This document shows, in pieces, positions 27,680 to 37,747 of a stretch of 64,000 bases of DNA. The position numbers and the translations under genes were made by a program. Source of the DNA: JAGQYH01 sp041393015 (GTDB taxonomy: Bacteria; Bacteroidota; Bacteroidia; Chitinophagales; JADIYW01); assembly GCA_041393015.1 (NCBI GenBank), contig JAWKKV010000001.1, forward strand, positions 62,001-126,000, given 5' to 3'. The notes beneath the pieces were generated by a model. The model searched no databases and was not told the DNA's origin. It worked only from the letters and a program-made list of their open reading frames with translations. Every line of letters starts with the position of its first letter. Positions within the stretch are counted from its first letter, which is position 1.

Positions 27680-29332
27680 ATGAATATTGCACTCGCCCAA
27701 CTAAATTATACTATTGGTGACTTCGTTCACAATTATGAAAAAATGGCCGCTGCTATTGATAAAGCAATTGCCAATAAAGCTGATTTAATTGTATTTGGTG
27801 AATTAGCCGTTTGTGGTTATCCGCCAAGAGATTTTCTAGAATTTCATGATTTTATCAATAGATCTCAAAAAGTAGTTGAGCAATTAGCCAAACATGCCGG
27901 TTCAAAAATTGGCGTAGTGGTGGGTGCTCCTACTGTCAATCCAGAGAAAGAAGGTAAAGATTTATATAATTCAGCCTATTTATTAGAGAATGGAACAGTA
28001 AAACATGTTTCACATAAAGCGCTTTTACCAACTTACGATATCTTTGATGAATACAGATATTTTGAGCCCGGCAAATCTTTTAAAGTTGTAGAATTTAAAG
28101 GCAAGAAATTAGCCCTTACTGTTTGTGAAGACATATGGAACATCGGCAATGAAAACCCTTTGTACACTATTTGTCCAATGGATGAAATGATCGATCAACA
28201 ACCGGATATGATCATTAATTTATCCGCTTCGCCGTTTTCATACAAACAAGCCAAAACGAGAATAAATATTGTAAAAGCCAATGCTGAACGATATAAAATT
28301 CCGGTGTTTTACTGCAATCATGTAGGTGGACAAACAGAAATTTTGTTTGATGGTGGCTCATTGGTCGTTACTGCTGATGCTAAAGTTTATGACGAACAGC
28401 CATATTTTAAAGAGCATATTGGCTATTATAATTTTGATGAAGTAATTGCCGCAGAACATTCTCTCACAAAAGACAATGAGCAAGTAAAAAATACAATGGA
28501 ATTGATCCATCAAGGATTAGTGACAGGCATCAAGGATTATTTTGGCAAATTAGGTTTTAAACAAGCCATTTTAGGTTTATCCGGCGGAATTGATTCGGCC
28601 TTAACCTTAGCCTTAGCGGCAGAGGCGCTTGGTCCTGAAAATGTTTTAGCGGTGATGATGCCATCACAATATTCAAGTGATCATTCTATTTCCGATTCTG
28701 TTAAATTGGTAGCCAACTTAGGATGCCCTAGCGAAGCCATTCCTATTCAGCCGGTTTTTGAAGCCAATTTAGAAGTATTAAAACCACATTTCCATGGCAA
28801 AGCTTTCGATGTAACGGAAGAGAATTTACAAGCTAGAATAAGAGGCGTTTATTTAATGGCGCTCTCCAATAAACATGGCTACATTCTTTTGAATACTTCC
28901 AACAAAAGTGAAGCGGCAGTTGGTTATGGCACCTTGTATGGAGATATGTGCGGCGGTTTATCTGTAATTGGGGATTTATACAAAACTCAGGTGTTTGAAT
29001 TGTGCCGATACATCAATCGAGACAAAGAAATCATTCCTGAAAATATCATTACAAAGCCGCCATCCGCAGAATTGCGACCTAATCAATTTGATTCAGATTC
29101 TTTACCGGATTACGACATTCTAGATGAAGTATTGTTTGAATACATTGAAAAACGCTTAGGACCTGAACAGATTATTGCCAATGGTTTTGATGCGGCATTA
29201 GTCAAGAGAATTTTAAAACTGGTGAATAGAAACGAATACAAACGATATCAAACACCGCCAATGATTAGAGTATCGCCAAAAGCTTTTGGTATGGGCAGAA
29301 GAATGCCGATTGTAGGGAAGTATTTGGAGTGA
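27680..29332 (+). CDS. nadE: glutamine-dependent NAD+ synthetase
   Basis: The 550-residue enzyme makes NAD from deamido-NAD, ATP and glutamine. The N-terminal nitrilase-fold glutaminase (about 1-260) has its triad in FGELAVCGYPP (Glu), SHKALLPTYDIFDEYRYF (Lys) and LTVCEDIWN (Cys). The C-terminal synthetase (about 280-550) has the pyrophosphatase loop GLSGGIDSALTLALA and NTSNKSEAAVGYGTLYGDM. It lies 13 bp after the PorT-like gene, suggesting one transcript. Confidence 0.96.
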   Translation: MNIALAQLNYTIGDFVHNYEKMAAAIDKAIANKADLIVFGELAVCGYPPRDFLEFHDFINRSQKVVEQLAKHAGSKIGVVVGAPTVNPEKEGKDLYNSAYLLENGTVKHVSHKALLPTYDIFDEYRYFEPGKSFKVVEFKGKKLALTVCEDIWNIGNENPLYTICPMDEMIDQQPDMIINLSASPFSYKQAKTRINIVKANAERYKIPVFYCNHVGGQTEILFDGGSLVVTADAKVYDEQPYFKEHIGYYNFDEVIAAEHSLTKDNEQVKNTMELIHQGLVTGIKDYFGKLGFKQAILGLSGGIDSALTLALAAEALGPENVLAVMMPSQYSSDHSISDSVKLVANLGCPSEAIPIQPVFEANLEVLKPHFHGKAFDVTEENLQARIRGVYLMALSNKHGYILLNTSNKSEAAVGYGTLYGDMCGGLSVIGDLYKTQVFELCRYINRDKEIIPENIITKPPSAELRPNQFDSDSLPDYDILDEVLFEYIEKRLGPEQIIANGFDAALVKRILKLVNRNEYKRYQTPPMIRVSPKAFGMGRRMPIVGKYLE

Positions 29333-29443
29333 TAATGCTTAATGATTAGTGATTAATTTAATCCGTATGCCATCTTTGGTGCTATCAGCAACATGAGCAC
29401 ATACCATCAATGTCTCCCGCAGGGGACGTTGAAGATAATTCAA

Positions 29444-30214
29444 CTAAACATGAAAAACAGTAGTCTTCTCAATATCTATCAACTTGCTTTCATCAAACAA
29501 CTGCCAGTTTTCTTCTGATTGTAATAAACGATCTACTAAAATTGCCCAAACGGTTGGTGTCATTCCAAATCCTAAATGATTGCAATACACCTCAATATTT
29601 TGTGTTTTAGGACCCGTTTCCCAATCAATGCAATACTGCCAAGACACCATGCCATCATTCTTAGAATAAATGGAAGTGGAAGGCATCAAAGGTTGCTCAG
29701 CTGCTTCTCTTGTCCAAACTTCATTAAAATTCTTAACGCGCTGTCTAGCCACTAATGAACCCCACCAACTAACATAAGTTTTCCCTTTAATATTAGTAAA
29801 GGGTGCGCCTAGTGAAATGACCTGCTTAATTTTTTCTGGTGCATGTTTGGCTAAAATTCTAATCGTTATACCGCCTAAACTCCAACCAATTAGTGTAATT
29901 TTTTGCTGATGCTTTTCATACAATTCATCCACTCTGGCGATTAGTTTTTTCTCTAATTTTTCGTTATAAGTTAAATTAAAACCCAATTCCCAACCATAAG
30001 CAGTAAAGCCTTTATAATTCAAAAAGCTTCTTACAATTTTTGTCGACAAATCATTGGTTGTTAAACCCGGCACAACCATCACTGGCTCTCCATTTCCTCG
30101 CGGTAACGATTCCATTAAACTCCATGCAGGAATAACGTTTACTAATTCACTAACGCCAAGTGGCTCGAGCAATAATCGTTTAACTGATGGTACTTTTATC
30201 TGACTAACATCCAT
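29444..30214 (-). CDS. alpha/beta hydrolase
   Basis: The 256-residue product has an alpha/beta-hydrolase core: GEPVMVVPGLTTND near residue 40, the nucleophile elbow GWSLGGIT (Ser about 125), PFTNIKGK..., and a histidine in YCNHLGFGMTPTVW that may be catalytic. No signal peptide is visible, so it is probably cytoplasmic. It resembles lipase- or esterase-like proteins; the substrate is unknown. It is oriented against nadE. Confidence 0.85.
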   Translation of the reverse strand: MDVSQIKVPSVKRLLLEPLGVSELVNVIPAWSLMESLPRGNGEPVMVVPGLTTNDLSTKIVRSFLNYKGFTAYGWELGFNLTYNEKLEKKLIARVDELYEKHQQKITLIGWSLGGITIRILAKHAPEKIKQVISLGAPFTNIKGKTYVSWWGSLVARQRVKNFNEVWTREAAEQPLMPSTSIYSKNDGMVSWQYCIDWETGPKTQNIEVYCNHLGFGMTPTVWAILVDRLLQSEENWQLFDESKLIDIEKTTVFHV

Positions 30215-30305
30215 TTTTCAAAATTATGGCGTTAAGATAAAAACTCTTGCCACTATTTGCCTTAACAAATGATAATTACTTGATTGTACTTATTACCTTC
30301 GTTTT

Positions 30306-31544
30306 GTGAGTCAAGAGATAAAGAAAATAGTTATTGTTGGAGGTGGAGCAGCAGGTTTTTTTGCGGCCAACATTATACATGAAAACGCACCCCAAATTTC
30401 AATCACTATTTTAGAACAGGGCAATAAAGTAATGCAAAAAGTAAAAGTTTCCGGTGGTGGAAGGTGCAACGTTACCAATGCTGTTATTGAAAGAGAAAAA
30501 CTGCCTGAATACTATCCTAGAGGTTGGAAATTACTGCGTAAATTATTTTCTCAATTCAGTAATGAAGATTTGATCAATTGGTTCGAAAATAAAGGAATTG
30601 CCCTTAAAACGGAGGCCGACAATCGAATGTTTCCCACAACAGATAACTCACAAACCATTATTGATGGACTTAGAAATGTAGTAAGACAAAATAATGTTGA
30701 AGTGATTACTTCTTGCAAAGTAACCCATCTCAACTTCACGAATAATCAATGGCAAGTTGACTTACTCAAGCATCCATCTATCAAGGCAGACGCCGTTTTA
30801 ATAGCGACCGGCAGCAGTAATTTCATTTATGAACTCTTAGCAAAAAAAGGAGTGCAAATTGTAGCGCCTCTTCCTTCATTATTTACTTTCAATATTCAAA
30901 ATGATATTCGCTTACAAGATATAGCCGGAATTGCTGTTCAAAATACCATTGTTAAAATTGTAGGTGATAAAATGACTAGCGAAGGACCTACTTTAATTAC
31001 GCATTGGGGATTAAGTGGACCTGCCATTCTAAAATTGTCATCTTGGGCGGCTCAAAAACTACATGAAAGTAATTATCAGTTTACCGTGATTGTGAATTGG
31101 TCGGGTTTACACACGGAAGAATGTAGAAATCATTTGAATCGAATAAGAGAAAGCCATCCAAATAAGTTAGTGCATGGCAACAATGCTTTTGATATTCCTA
31201 AAAGACTATGGAAAAAGTTGGTTCAAAGTGCCAATATTGAGGAACAAATGACTTGGAATGCCTTATCGAAAAAACACATCAATAGTTTAAACGAGCAAGT
31301 GAGCAATTGTCAGTTTAAAGTGAATGGCAAAAGCACTTTTAAAGAAGAATTTGTTACTTGTGGCGGCGTGGCATTACAAGAAGTTAACTCAAAAACATTG
31401 GAACATAAAAACCTTAAAAACTTATTTTTTGCCGGTGAAGTATTAGATATTGACGCCATCACTGGAGGCTATAACTTCCAAGCCGCATGGACCACCGCTT
31501 ATGTGGCAGCGAAGGCCATTTGTGGACAAGATAATGCGACATAG
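30306..31544 (+). CDS. BaiN/HI0933-family flavoprotein
   Basis: The 412-residue protein has an N-terminal Rossmann FAD motif VIVGGGAAGFFAANII, then the family hallmark VSGGGRCNVTNA, and a C-terminal FAD segment NLFFAGEVLDIDAITGGYNFQAAWTTAY. Relatives include BaiN; many have no known substrate. The start is GTG at 30306, chosen because the FAD motif should begin about 8 residues in. Confidence 0.92.
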   Translation: MSQEIKKIVIVGGGAAGFFAANIIHENAPQISITILEQGNKVMQKVKVSGGGRCNVTNAVIEREKLPEYYPRGWKLLRKLFSQFSNEDLINWFENKGIALKTEADNRMFPTTDNSQTIIDGLRNVVRQNNVEVITSCKVTHLNFTNNQWQVDLLKHPSIKADAVLIATGSSNFIYELLAKKGVQIVAPLPSLFTFNIQNDIRLQDIAGIAVQNTIVKIVGDKMTSEGPTLITHWGLSGPAILKLSSWAAQKLHESNYQFTVIVNWSGLHTEECRNHLNRIRESHPNKLVHGNNAFDIPKRLWKKLVQSANIEEQMTWNALSKKHINSLNEQVSNCQFKVNGKSTFKEEFVTCGGVALQEVNSKTLEHKNLKNLFFAGEVLDIDAITGGYNFQAAWTTAYVAAKAICGQDNAT

Positions 31545-31583
31545 CTTGGCATTCAGCACTGAATTATTGAACATTTTTATAAG

Positions 31584-31650
31584 TTACAAGTTTCAAATTA
31601 CAAGTGACTAAAGTTTGTTTATATATAGACTTAATTTTTCAAACTTGTAA
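31584..31650. repeat. inverted repeat in the gap before the DivIC-like gene
   Basis: TTACAAGTTT (31584-31593) and AAACTTGTAA (31641-31650) are perfect 10-bp complements separated by 47 bp, with extra CAAATTACAAG copies nearby. Similar tract words (TTCAAATTCAAG, CAAGATTCAA) recur elsewhere in intergenic DNA of this window. Confidence 0.55.
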
Positions 31651-31754
31651 TTTTATGCACTCGAAACTTTTGCAAAGAATGCAATCTTTTCCAACACAGC
31701 AGTAATTTCCAACAAACTTATTTACTTTAAATGCTCAACCCACCAATACACACT

Positions 31755-31784
31755 TTGTAGATAAGTGATTCGTTCTATCTTTGC
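31755..31784 (+). promoter_or_regulatory. promoter of the DivIC-like gene
   Basis: TTTG (31755-31758) and TATCTTTG (31777-31784), 18 bp apart, match the Bacteroidota consensus. The ATG is 21 bp further on. Confidence 0.75.
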
Positions 31785-31805
31785 AGCAGTTAATACTTTT
31801 ACCCC

Positions 31806-32117
31806 ATGAAAAATCCATTCCCAAAACTTTGGAACGATTTGCCGGATATTTTTAAAAATAAATATGCCATTGCTGTTGCTGTATTTTTCACTTACTTACT
31901 GTTTTTTGATAGCAACGACATCCCAAGTCAGATAAAGTTTAAAAGACATCTCAACAAGCTAAATAAGCAAACTGAATACTTTCATGAAATGATTGAGGAA
32001 AGTAAATCAGAATATGCCTCCACCTTTTCCACTCCTGAACAAATGGAAACATTTGCCAGAGAAGAGTACATGATGAAAAAGCCTGAAGAAGATCTTTTTG
32101 TTATTGAAGTAAAATAA
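31806..32117 (+). CDS. FtsB/DivIC-like septum formation initiator protein
   Basis: This 103-residue protein has a short cytoplasmic start, one membrane helix (about 19-34, YAIAVAVFFTYLLFFD), a periplasmic coiled coil (about 40-85, KRHLNKLNKQTEYFHEMIEESKSEY) and the family end EQMETFAREEYMMKKPEEDLFVIEV, which matches the FtsB/DivIC signature (REEYxMKKPxED). FtsB binds FtsL and FtsQ in the divisome. It is a single gene under its own promoter. Confidence 0.92.
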   Translation: MKNPFPKLWNDLPDIFKNKYAIAVAVFFTYLLFFDSNDIPSQIKFKRHLNKLNKQTEYFHEMIEESKSEYASTFSTPEQMETFAREEYMMKKPEEDLFVIEVK

Positions 32118-32120
32118 AAG

Positions 32121-32149
32121 GCAGGTATTCCGAGGACCGAAATACCTGC
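32121..32149. terminator. stem-loop after the DivIC-like gene
   Basis: GCAGGTATT (32121-32129) pairs with AATACCTGC (32141-32149), 9 bp with an 11-base loop. On the plus strand no T run follows. On the minus strand TTTTATTTTA follows, so it is better shaped to stop antisense transcription, although no minus-strand gene ends here. It may still act as the gene's 3' end structure. Confidence 0.5.
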
Positions 32150-32359
32150 GTCAGAGGGATAGAAGGGAAATACTTATACTAAGAGTCATTTTTATCTCAA
32201 ATTCCATAAAAGTTTACTCCTTTTTTTAAAAATTATTTTCAAATCAACTTTCTCTCTTTTTTGTTTATACACAACTTCAATTGCTAAAATTCTTAAATAT
32301 TAGTGAAGAATTAACGGTCATTAAAAAATATATTAGATATTTGCCGCCTTATACAAGAC

Positions 32360-33634
32360 ATGGGAAATAGCCAACTAAAAATTTTCACCGTATTCATTTT
32401 ATTGCTTGTCACAGTTTGGGGCTGCAAACAGAATTCTAACGCTAACAACGAAACTGAAGAAGCTCCTGTAGAAGAAAGTAAATATTTTTATGGAATAAAG
32501 GTGGACTCATTAGATATTAGTGGAGATAAGATTCAAAGAAATTCATTTCTGGCAGATATCTTAATGAACCACAATGTAGATTATGCTAAAATTCATGAAT
32601 TAACAGAACGCTCAGAAGGAATATTCGATTTTAGAAAAATTAGAACCGGACAAAACTATTACATTTTACAACGACAAGATTCTACCAAAACATCAGAATT
32701 TTTTATTTACGAAAAGAATGTTGCAGAATATGTGGTTTGCGATCTAAGAGATTCTGTTTGCGTGTATATGGGACAAAAACCTATTCGTGTAGAAGAAAAA
32801 ACAGCATCAGGCATTATCAATTCTTCATTGTATATGACGCTTGATGAAAACAACCTTCATCCAACACTAGCTTTGTCATTATCTAGCATTTATGCTTGGA
32901 CGATAGATTTCTATCACTTACAAAAAGGCGATAAATTCAAAGTGATTTACGAGGAAAAATTTGTTGACAGTATTTCTTTAGGCATCACAGATATAAAAGC
33001 TGCTGTTTTTGATCATTATGGTAAAGAAATCTATGCCAATAAATATATGCTGGAAGGAGATTCTGTTTACAGTTATTATGATTCAAAAGGAGAAAGTCTT
33101 CAAAAAACTTTTCTAAAATCTCCACTTAAATTTGGTCGATTGACCTCCAAATTTTCGTATAGCAGAGTACATCCGGTAACCGGCCAAAGGAAAGGGCATT
33201 TTGGAACAGACTATGCTGCACCAACCGGCACGCCTATTATGGCCACTGCAAATGGAGTAGTAATTGAAGCCGCCTACAAAAAATACAATGGTAATTATGT
33301 TAAAATAAAACATAACAGCACTTATACTACTCAATATCTACACATGAGTAAAATTGGTTCCGGCATTAAACCGGGAAAGCATGTCAACCAAGGAGATATT
33401 ATTGGTTATGTGGGCAGCACCGGCTTAGCTACCGGTCCTCATGTTTGTTATCGGTTTTGGAAATTTGGTGAACAGGTAGATCCAAGTAGACAAGAATTAC
33501 CGCCAAGTGATCCGGTTCCGGCAAAAGAATTACCACAGTATTTAGCTCATTTTGATAGCGTTAAAGTATTCTTAGACAAAATCACTTATCCCAATCCTCC
33601 GGCAAAAGATGCCGATGAATTAGCCGATAATTAA
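32360..33634 (+). CDS. M23 family peptidoglycan endopeptidase (lipoprotein)
   Basis: The 424-residue product has a type II signal peptide with lipobox VWGC, a linker rich in N/E, an N-terminal region with an OapA/LysM-like fold (about 60-200) and a peptidase M23 domain (about 270-365). The zinc site is complete: GHFGTDYAAPTGT supplies His and Asp, and YLHM and GPHVCYRFW supply the HxH-type ligands. Such enzymes cut peptide cross-links in peptidoglycan and are usually activated at division or growth sites. The DivIC-like gene just upstream fits a cell-wall context. Confidence 0.94.
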   Translation: MGNSQLKIFTVFILLLVTVWGCKQNSNANNETEEAPVEESKYFYGIKVDSLDISGDKIQRNSFLADILMNHNVDYAKIHELTERSEGIFDFRKIRTGQNYYILQRQDSTKTSEFFIYEKNVAEYVVCDLRDSVCVYMGQKPIRVEEKTASGIINSSLYMTLDENNLHPTLALSLSSIYAWTIDFYHLQKGDKFKVIYEEKFVDSISLGITDIKAAVFDHYGKEIYANKYMLEGDSVYSYYDSKGESLQKTFLKSPLKFGRLTSKFSYSRVHPVTGQRKGHFGTDYAAPTGTPIMATANGVVIEAAYKKYNGNYVKIKHNSTYTTQYLHMSKIGSGIKPGKHVNQGDIIGYVGSTGLATGPHVCYRFWKFGEQVDPSRQELPPSDPVPAKELPQYLAHFDSVKVFLDKITYPNPPAKDADELADN

Positions 33635-33718
33635 TTAGGAAAAAGAAATCATTATTTCATTGCTAAGCGCCATCCATTCTTATTGGATTTATATACATTG
33701 CAGCCTGAAACTTGAGCA

Positions 33719-34453
33719 ATGGGCAAAAAGAATTTAGATAAGATTTGGGAGTTGATTAGCCATCGATTTGTTAGTCATCCTTGGCATGGAATTCATATTG
33801 GAGATGATGCTCCTAATGTAGTAACTACTTTTATTGAAGTTACTCCTACCGATACCGTAAAATATGAAATTGATAAAATCAGTGGTTTCTTAAAAGTAGA
33901 TAGACCTCAGAAATTTTCAAATATAGTACCGGCATTATATGGTTTTATTCCAAAAACTTATTGTGATAAAGAGGTAGCTGATAGATGCATGGCTGGTACA
34001 GGGAGAAAAGGCATTGTTGGGGATCACGATCCGTTAGACATTTGTGTGTTGACGGAAAGAAGTATCAGTCAAGGCAACATTATTGTTCCTGCTATTCCTA
34101 TTGGTGGTTTTAGAATGATAGATGGTGGCGAAGCGGATGATAAGATTATTGCTGTGCTAAGAGGTGATGAGGCTTATGCTGAATGGAAAGATATCAATGA
34201 TGTTCCGAAATCTATTATTCAACGATTGAAGCATTATTTCATGACCTACAAACAAATTCCAGGTGATGAAGCCACAAAAACTTGCGAGATTGATGAGATT
34301 TATGGCAAAGATGAAGCGATAAAAGTTATTGAAGCCAGCATGGCCGATTATCATAAACACTACGGAAACTTAGAAAAAGTGATGTCTAAAACAGCCTTAA
34401 AAGCTATCATTTATGGCTTAGATTTGGAGAAGAATAAAGTAGAAGGCGTTTAG
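33719..34453 (+). CDS. ppa: inorganic pyrophosphatase
   Basis: The 244-residue product is a family I soluble pyrophosphatase, hydrolysing PPi from biosynthesis. The signature DxDPxD region reads [11 protein letters not shown], with upstream [10 protein letters not shown] and downstream [18 protein letters not shown] supplying further metal ligands. It is longer than the 175-residue E. coli form because of an N-terminal extension ([20 protein letters not shown]) and a C-terminal helix. It overlaps the convergent purE by 4 bp. Confidence 0.95.
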   Translation: MGKKNLDKIWELISHRFVSHPWHGIHIGDDAPNVVTTFIEVTPTDTVKYEIDKISGFLKVDRPQKFSNIVPALYGFIPKTYCDKEVADRCMAGTGRKGIVGDHDPLDICVLTERSISQGNIIVPAIPIGGFRMIDGGEADDKIIAVLRGDEAYAEWKDINDVPKSIIQRLKHYFMTYKQIPGDEATKTCEIDEIYGKDEAIKVIEASMADYHKHYGNLEKVMSKTALKAIIYGLDLEKNKVEGV

Positions 34454-34944
34454 CTATTTTCTACTTTCTTTACTTTTTCCATTACTTGCTCCGCCATATT
34501 GGTTTTATACGCTAACATTTTTTTCATTAGACTATCATCGGCAACAGATAATATTTGCACGGCCAATAAACCTGCATTTTTTGCTCCATTGAGTGCCACA
34601 GTAGCTACCGGAACACCTCCAGGCATTTGTAAAATTGACAAAACTGAATCCCAACCATCAATTGAATTGGAAGATTTTATGGGAACACCAATTACCGGCA
34701 ATGGAGAAATAGAAGCTACCATGCCCGGAAGATGCGCTGCTCCACCTGCTCCGGCAATAACAACTTTTATAGATCTGTTAGCCGCTTCAGAGGCAAAATC
34801 AAATAATCTTTTAGGCGTTCGATGTGCAGAAACAACGGTTATTTCATAAGGCACATTGAAGTGTTTTAAAATCAATGCGGCTTCTTTCATAACAGGTAGA
34901 TCAGAATCCGATCCCATGATAATGGAAACAATTGGTTTGCTCAT
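34450..34944 (-). CDS. purE: N5-carboxyaminoimidazole ribonucleotide mutase PurE
   Basis: PurE rearranges N5-CAIR to CAIR in purine synthesis. The 164-residue protein has [16 protein letters not shown] at the N-terminus, [33 protein letters not shown] and VIGVPIKSS, all family signatures. It sits directly after purK, 2 bp between them, so the two consecutive steps are co-transcribed. Confidence 0.96.
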   Translation of the reverse strand: MSKPIVSIIMGSDSDLPVMKEAALILKHFNVPYEITVVSAHRTPKRLFDFASEAANRSIKVVIAGAGGAAHLPGMVASISPLPVIGVPIKSSNSIDGWDSVLSILQMPGGVPVATVALNGAKNAGLLAVQILSVADDSLMKKMLAYKTNMAEQVMEKVKKVENS

Positions 34945-34946
34945 AA

Positions 34947-36104
34947 CTAACTTTTTACTTTTAATCTATCTTTCACTAAATCTGCCTTTTTTGAAGCTTC
35001 TTCAATTGAATTGGCTAAAATAGTTACATGACCCATTTTTCTAAAAGGTCTAGTTTCTTTTTTTCCATATAAATGAACTTTAACACCTTCAATCGCCAAG
35101 GTTTCGTTCAACCCTTCATATTTCACTTTACCGTGAAAACCAGGCTCACCTAGTAAATTAATCATCACACAAGGCATTTTAATGGCGGTACTTCCCAATG
35201 GAAAATTTAAAATCGCTCGTAACAGCTGCTCGTATTGAGAAGTAATAACACCTTCAATGGTATGATGACCACTATTGTGCGGCCGGGGCGCTACTTCATT
35301 GACCCAAACTCTATTGCTCTTATCAACAAACAATTCTACGGCCAATAACCCTACAAAATTTAGTTGATCCACTATACTTGTGGCAATCTCTTCTGCTTCA
35401 TCTGTTATTGATTTACTTAATGAGGCAGGAAAAATTAGCTTCTCTACTAAGTTCGCACTAGCGTTAAATTCCATTTCCACTACTGGGAAACATTTAACGT
35501 TACCACTTTCATTTCTAGCCACTATAACGGCAATTTCCTTCTCAATATCAACACAAGTTTCAATCAGTGATGGACCATCTAATAGATTCTCTAATTTATC
35601 TTCAGATCTTATAATGGCTACACCTCTCCCGTCATAACCGCCCGTTCTTAGCTTTTGTACAAATGGAAAAAGTATTTCTTTTTGTTGAATCGCTTTCAGT
35701 ATGGCTGCTTTTGAATCGTACAATTGAAAAGCAGCTGTAGGTTGTCCATTTTCTTGATAAAACAGTTTTTGTAAACCCTTATCCTTAATAAGTTCTAATG
35801 ATTCTGGTTTGGGGAAGATACTTAAACCCTCTTTTTGTAATTGTTTAAGCGCTTCAATATTGACATTCTCAATTTCAAAAGTCAATAAGTCTACTTGTTT
35901 GCCAAAGCGATATACATCGTCATAACTAAGGTAATCTCCCTCTATAAAACAAGAGCACGATTTAGCGGCAGGACAAGTTTTATCGGTATCTAAAACGTAT
36001 GTTTCAATATCCCAGTTAGCAGCAGCCAAAGAAAGCATTTTGCCCAACTGTCCACCTGCAATGACACCTAATTTAAGATCTGAAATATTAACTGTATTCA
36101 TCAT
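34947..36104 (-). CDS. purK: 5-(carboxyamino)imidazole ribonucleotide synthase PurK
   Basis: PurK is the ATP-grasp enzyme that carboxylates AIR to N5-CAIR. The 385-residue protein begins [19 protein letters not shown], has the ATP-grasp segment [17 protein letters not shown], ends with [17 protein letters not shown] and a C-terminal domain with MINLLGEP. A double ATG at the start (36104 or 36101) leaves the exact start open by one codon. The product feeds PurE. Confidence 0.95.
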   Translation of the reverse strand: MMNTVNISDLKLGVIAGGQLGKMLSLAAANWDIETYVLDTDKTCPAAKSCSCFIEGDYLSYDDVYRFGKQVDLLTFEIENVNIEALKQLQKEGLSIFPKPESLELIKDKGLQKLFYQENGQPTAAFQLYDSKAAILKAIQQKEILFPFVQKLRTGGYDGRGVAIIRSEDKLENLLDGPSLIETCVDIEKEIAVIVARNESGNVKCFPVVEMEFNASANLVEKLIFPASLSKSITDEAEEIATSIVDQLNFVGLLAVELFVDKSNRVWVNEVAPRPHNSGHHTIEGVITSQYEQLLRAILNFPLGSTAIKMPCVMINLLGEPGFHGKVKYEGLNETLAIEGVKVHLYGKKETRPFRKMGHVTILANSIEEASKKADLVKDRLKVKS

Positions 36105-36368
36105 TTAGACTTGATATTTTATCCCGATACGTTTACAAAATAACAAAAGGCATTTCAATAGTTTGATAAAAAGAAAATTAAACCTTATTCCATTCTAATA
36201 ATCAAACTTGCAATTACTAAAATTGCTTTCTGTTCTACAAGAATGTAAAAGTCAACATAATTTTTTAGTAAGTAATATTTATAAGGATTATTATAAATTG
36301 AATAAATGCATTAGCATTTCAAACAGCTTCCAGTAATTAGCCAATAAATAAAGTAACTAATTAAAAGA

Positions 36369-37193
36369 TTACCCTAAGCCTACATCTAAAGTCATCATAA
36401 TGATAAAACCTCCAATAAATCCTAATGTTGCAATATCAGTATTATTGTCTCTTTGTGTTTCGGGAACAACCTCTTCTACCACAACAAATATCATTGCGCC
36501 GGCTGCAAAAGCTAAAGCATATGGCAATATAGGGGTAAAAAAACTTACGGCTACTGCACCAATTACTGCAGCTATAGGTTCTACTGCGGCAGACATTTGT
36601 CCGTACCAAAAGCTTTTAAATTTACTTACTCCTTGTCTTCTCAGTGGCATGGATACCGCTAAACCTTCCGGAAAATTTTGGATACCAATACCAATGGCTA
36701 ATGCTACTGCACCGGCAATAGATGCTTCCGGCATTCCGGCAGCTACGCCCCCAAACAAAACGCCAACTGCCAATCCTTCAGGAATATTATGCAAAGTGAT
36801 AGCCAACACTAATAACGTAGTTCTATGCCAAGGTGATTTCAATCCTTCTTTCTCACTTTCTTTAAAGTTGATATGTAAGTGAGGTAATATTTTATCCAAA
36901 CTAAAAATAAATAGTGCGCCCATTGCAAATCCAACTGCAGAAGGAATTACACGCACAAAACCTTCGCCAGCACTCATTTCTATACCCGGCGCTAATAAAC
37001 TCCAAAAACTAGCCGCCACCATTACCCCTCCGGTAAATCCAAGCATACCATCTAAAAGCGTTCTATTCATTCCTTTAAAAAGGAAGACCAACGAAGCACC
37101 AGCAGCCGTAAGAAACCAAGTAAATAGCGAAGCATATAAAGCTGCTAAGATGGGATCTATAGATTCTAAATACTGAATGATATTGTTAAGCAT
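36369..37193 (-). CDS. ZIP family metal transporter
   Basis: The 274-residue membrane protein has eight predicted helices. The metal-binding helices read LHNIPEGLAVGVLFGG and IQNFPEGLAVSMPL, the HNxPEG motif of bacterial ZIP proteins. These carry divalent metals such as zinc, iron or manganese into the cytoplasm. A short histidine-bearing loop (LPHLHINFKES) after helix 3 is typical. 175 bp separate it from purK. Confidence 0.94.
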   Translation of the reverse strand: MLNNIIQYLESIDPILAALYASLFTWFLTAAGASLVFLFKGMNRTLLDGMLGFTGGVMVAASFWSLLAPGIEMSAGEGFVRVIPSAVGFAMGALFIFSLDKILPHLHINFKESEKEGLKSPWHRTTLLVLAITLHNIPEGLAVGVLFGGVAAGMPEASIAGAVALAIGIGIQNFPEGLAVSMPLRRQGVSKFKSFWYGQMSAAVEPIAAVIGAVAVSFFTPILPYALAFAAGAMIFVVVEEVVPETQRDNNTDIATLGFIGGFIIMMTLDVGLG

Positions 37194-37232
37194 TCTCGAA
37201 ATTAAAGTAGTTAAACAAAGCTAAACATTAAC

Positions 37233-37715
37233 TCAAGGAATTGAAATAACATTGACTTGATGTGGTAAAATATTTAAAAATTGTCTAAACATTTCTCCTG
37301 TTAAAGCTAAAGTAGCAGTATTTCTATTGGGATGAAAATTTACCACTTCAGCGTGGTAAACTTCTTCATCAATATATACTTCTACTATTTCATTTTGATC
37401 ATTTAACAAGCCAAAAGGAGAAACAGAACCCGGTTCTAAATTTAAAATTTTCTTTAAGTTGTCCGCATTAGCAAAGGTCAATCCACTTTGTCCAACTTCT
37501 CTTCCAAACTGCTTGATATCCGCCATTTTAGTAGCCGATAACACCAACAAGAAAAAACGTTTCCCTTTTCTATTCTTGATAAACAAATTCTTACAAGCCA
37601 TTCCGGGAATATGGCTACAATGCTCTTCCACTTCTTCACAAGTAAATGCAGCTGGATGTTCGAAAATCTTATATTCGATTTGGTGATTATCCAAATAATT
37701 TAAAACAGATTGCAT
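37233..37715 (-). CDS. YbaK/ProX-type aminoacyl-tRNA deacylase
   Basis: The 160-residue single-domain product matches the trans-editing deacylases: IEYKIFEHPAAFTCEEVEEH near residue 10, GMACKNLFIKNRKGKRFFLLVLSA, and LEPGSVSPFGLLNDQ. These hydrolyse mischarged Ala-tRNA-Pro. I chose the internal ATG at 37715 (MQSVLNYLDN) since the upstream extension lacks homology. Confidence 0.92.
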   Translation of the reverse strand: MQSVLNYLDNHQIEYKIFEHPAAFTCEEVEEHCSHIPGMACKNLFIKNRKGKRFFLLVLSATKMADIKQFGREVGQSGLTFANADNLKKILNLEPGSVSPFGLLNDQNEIVEVYIDEEVYHAEVVNFHPNRNTATLALTGEMFRQFLNILPHQVNVISIP

Positions 37716-37747
37716 GGGATAAAAATAATCATTAAAAAGACGCAAAT

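Noticed and set aside
29341..29400. third copy of the TTGTTGGTG-type repeat
   Set aside because: Similarity (TTTGGTGCTATCAGCAACA) is too weak by eye to count as a member.
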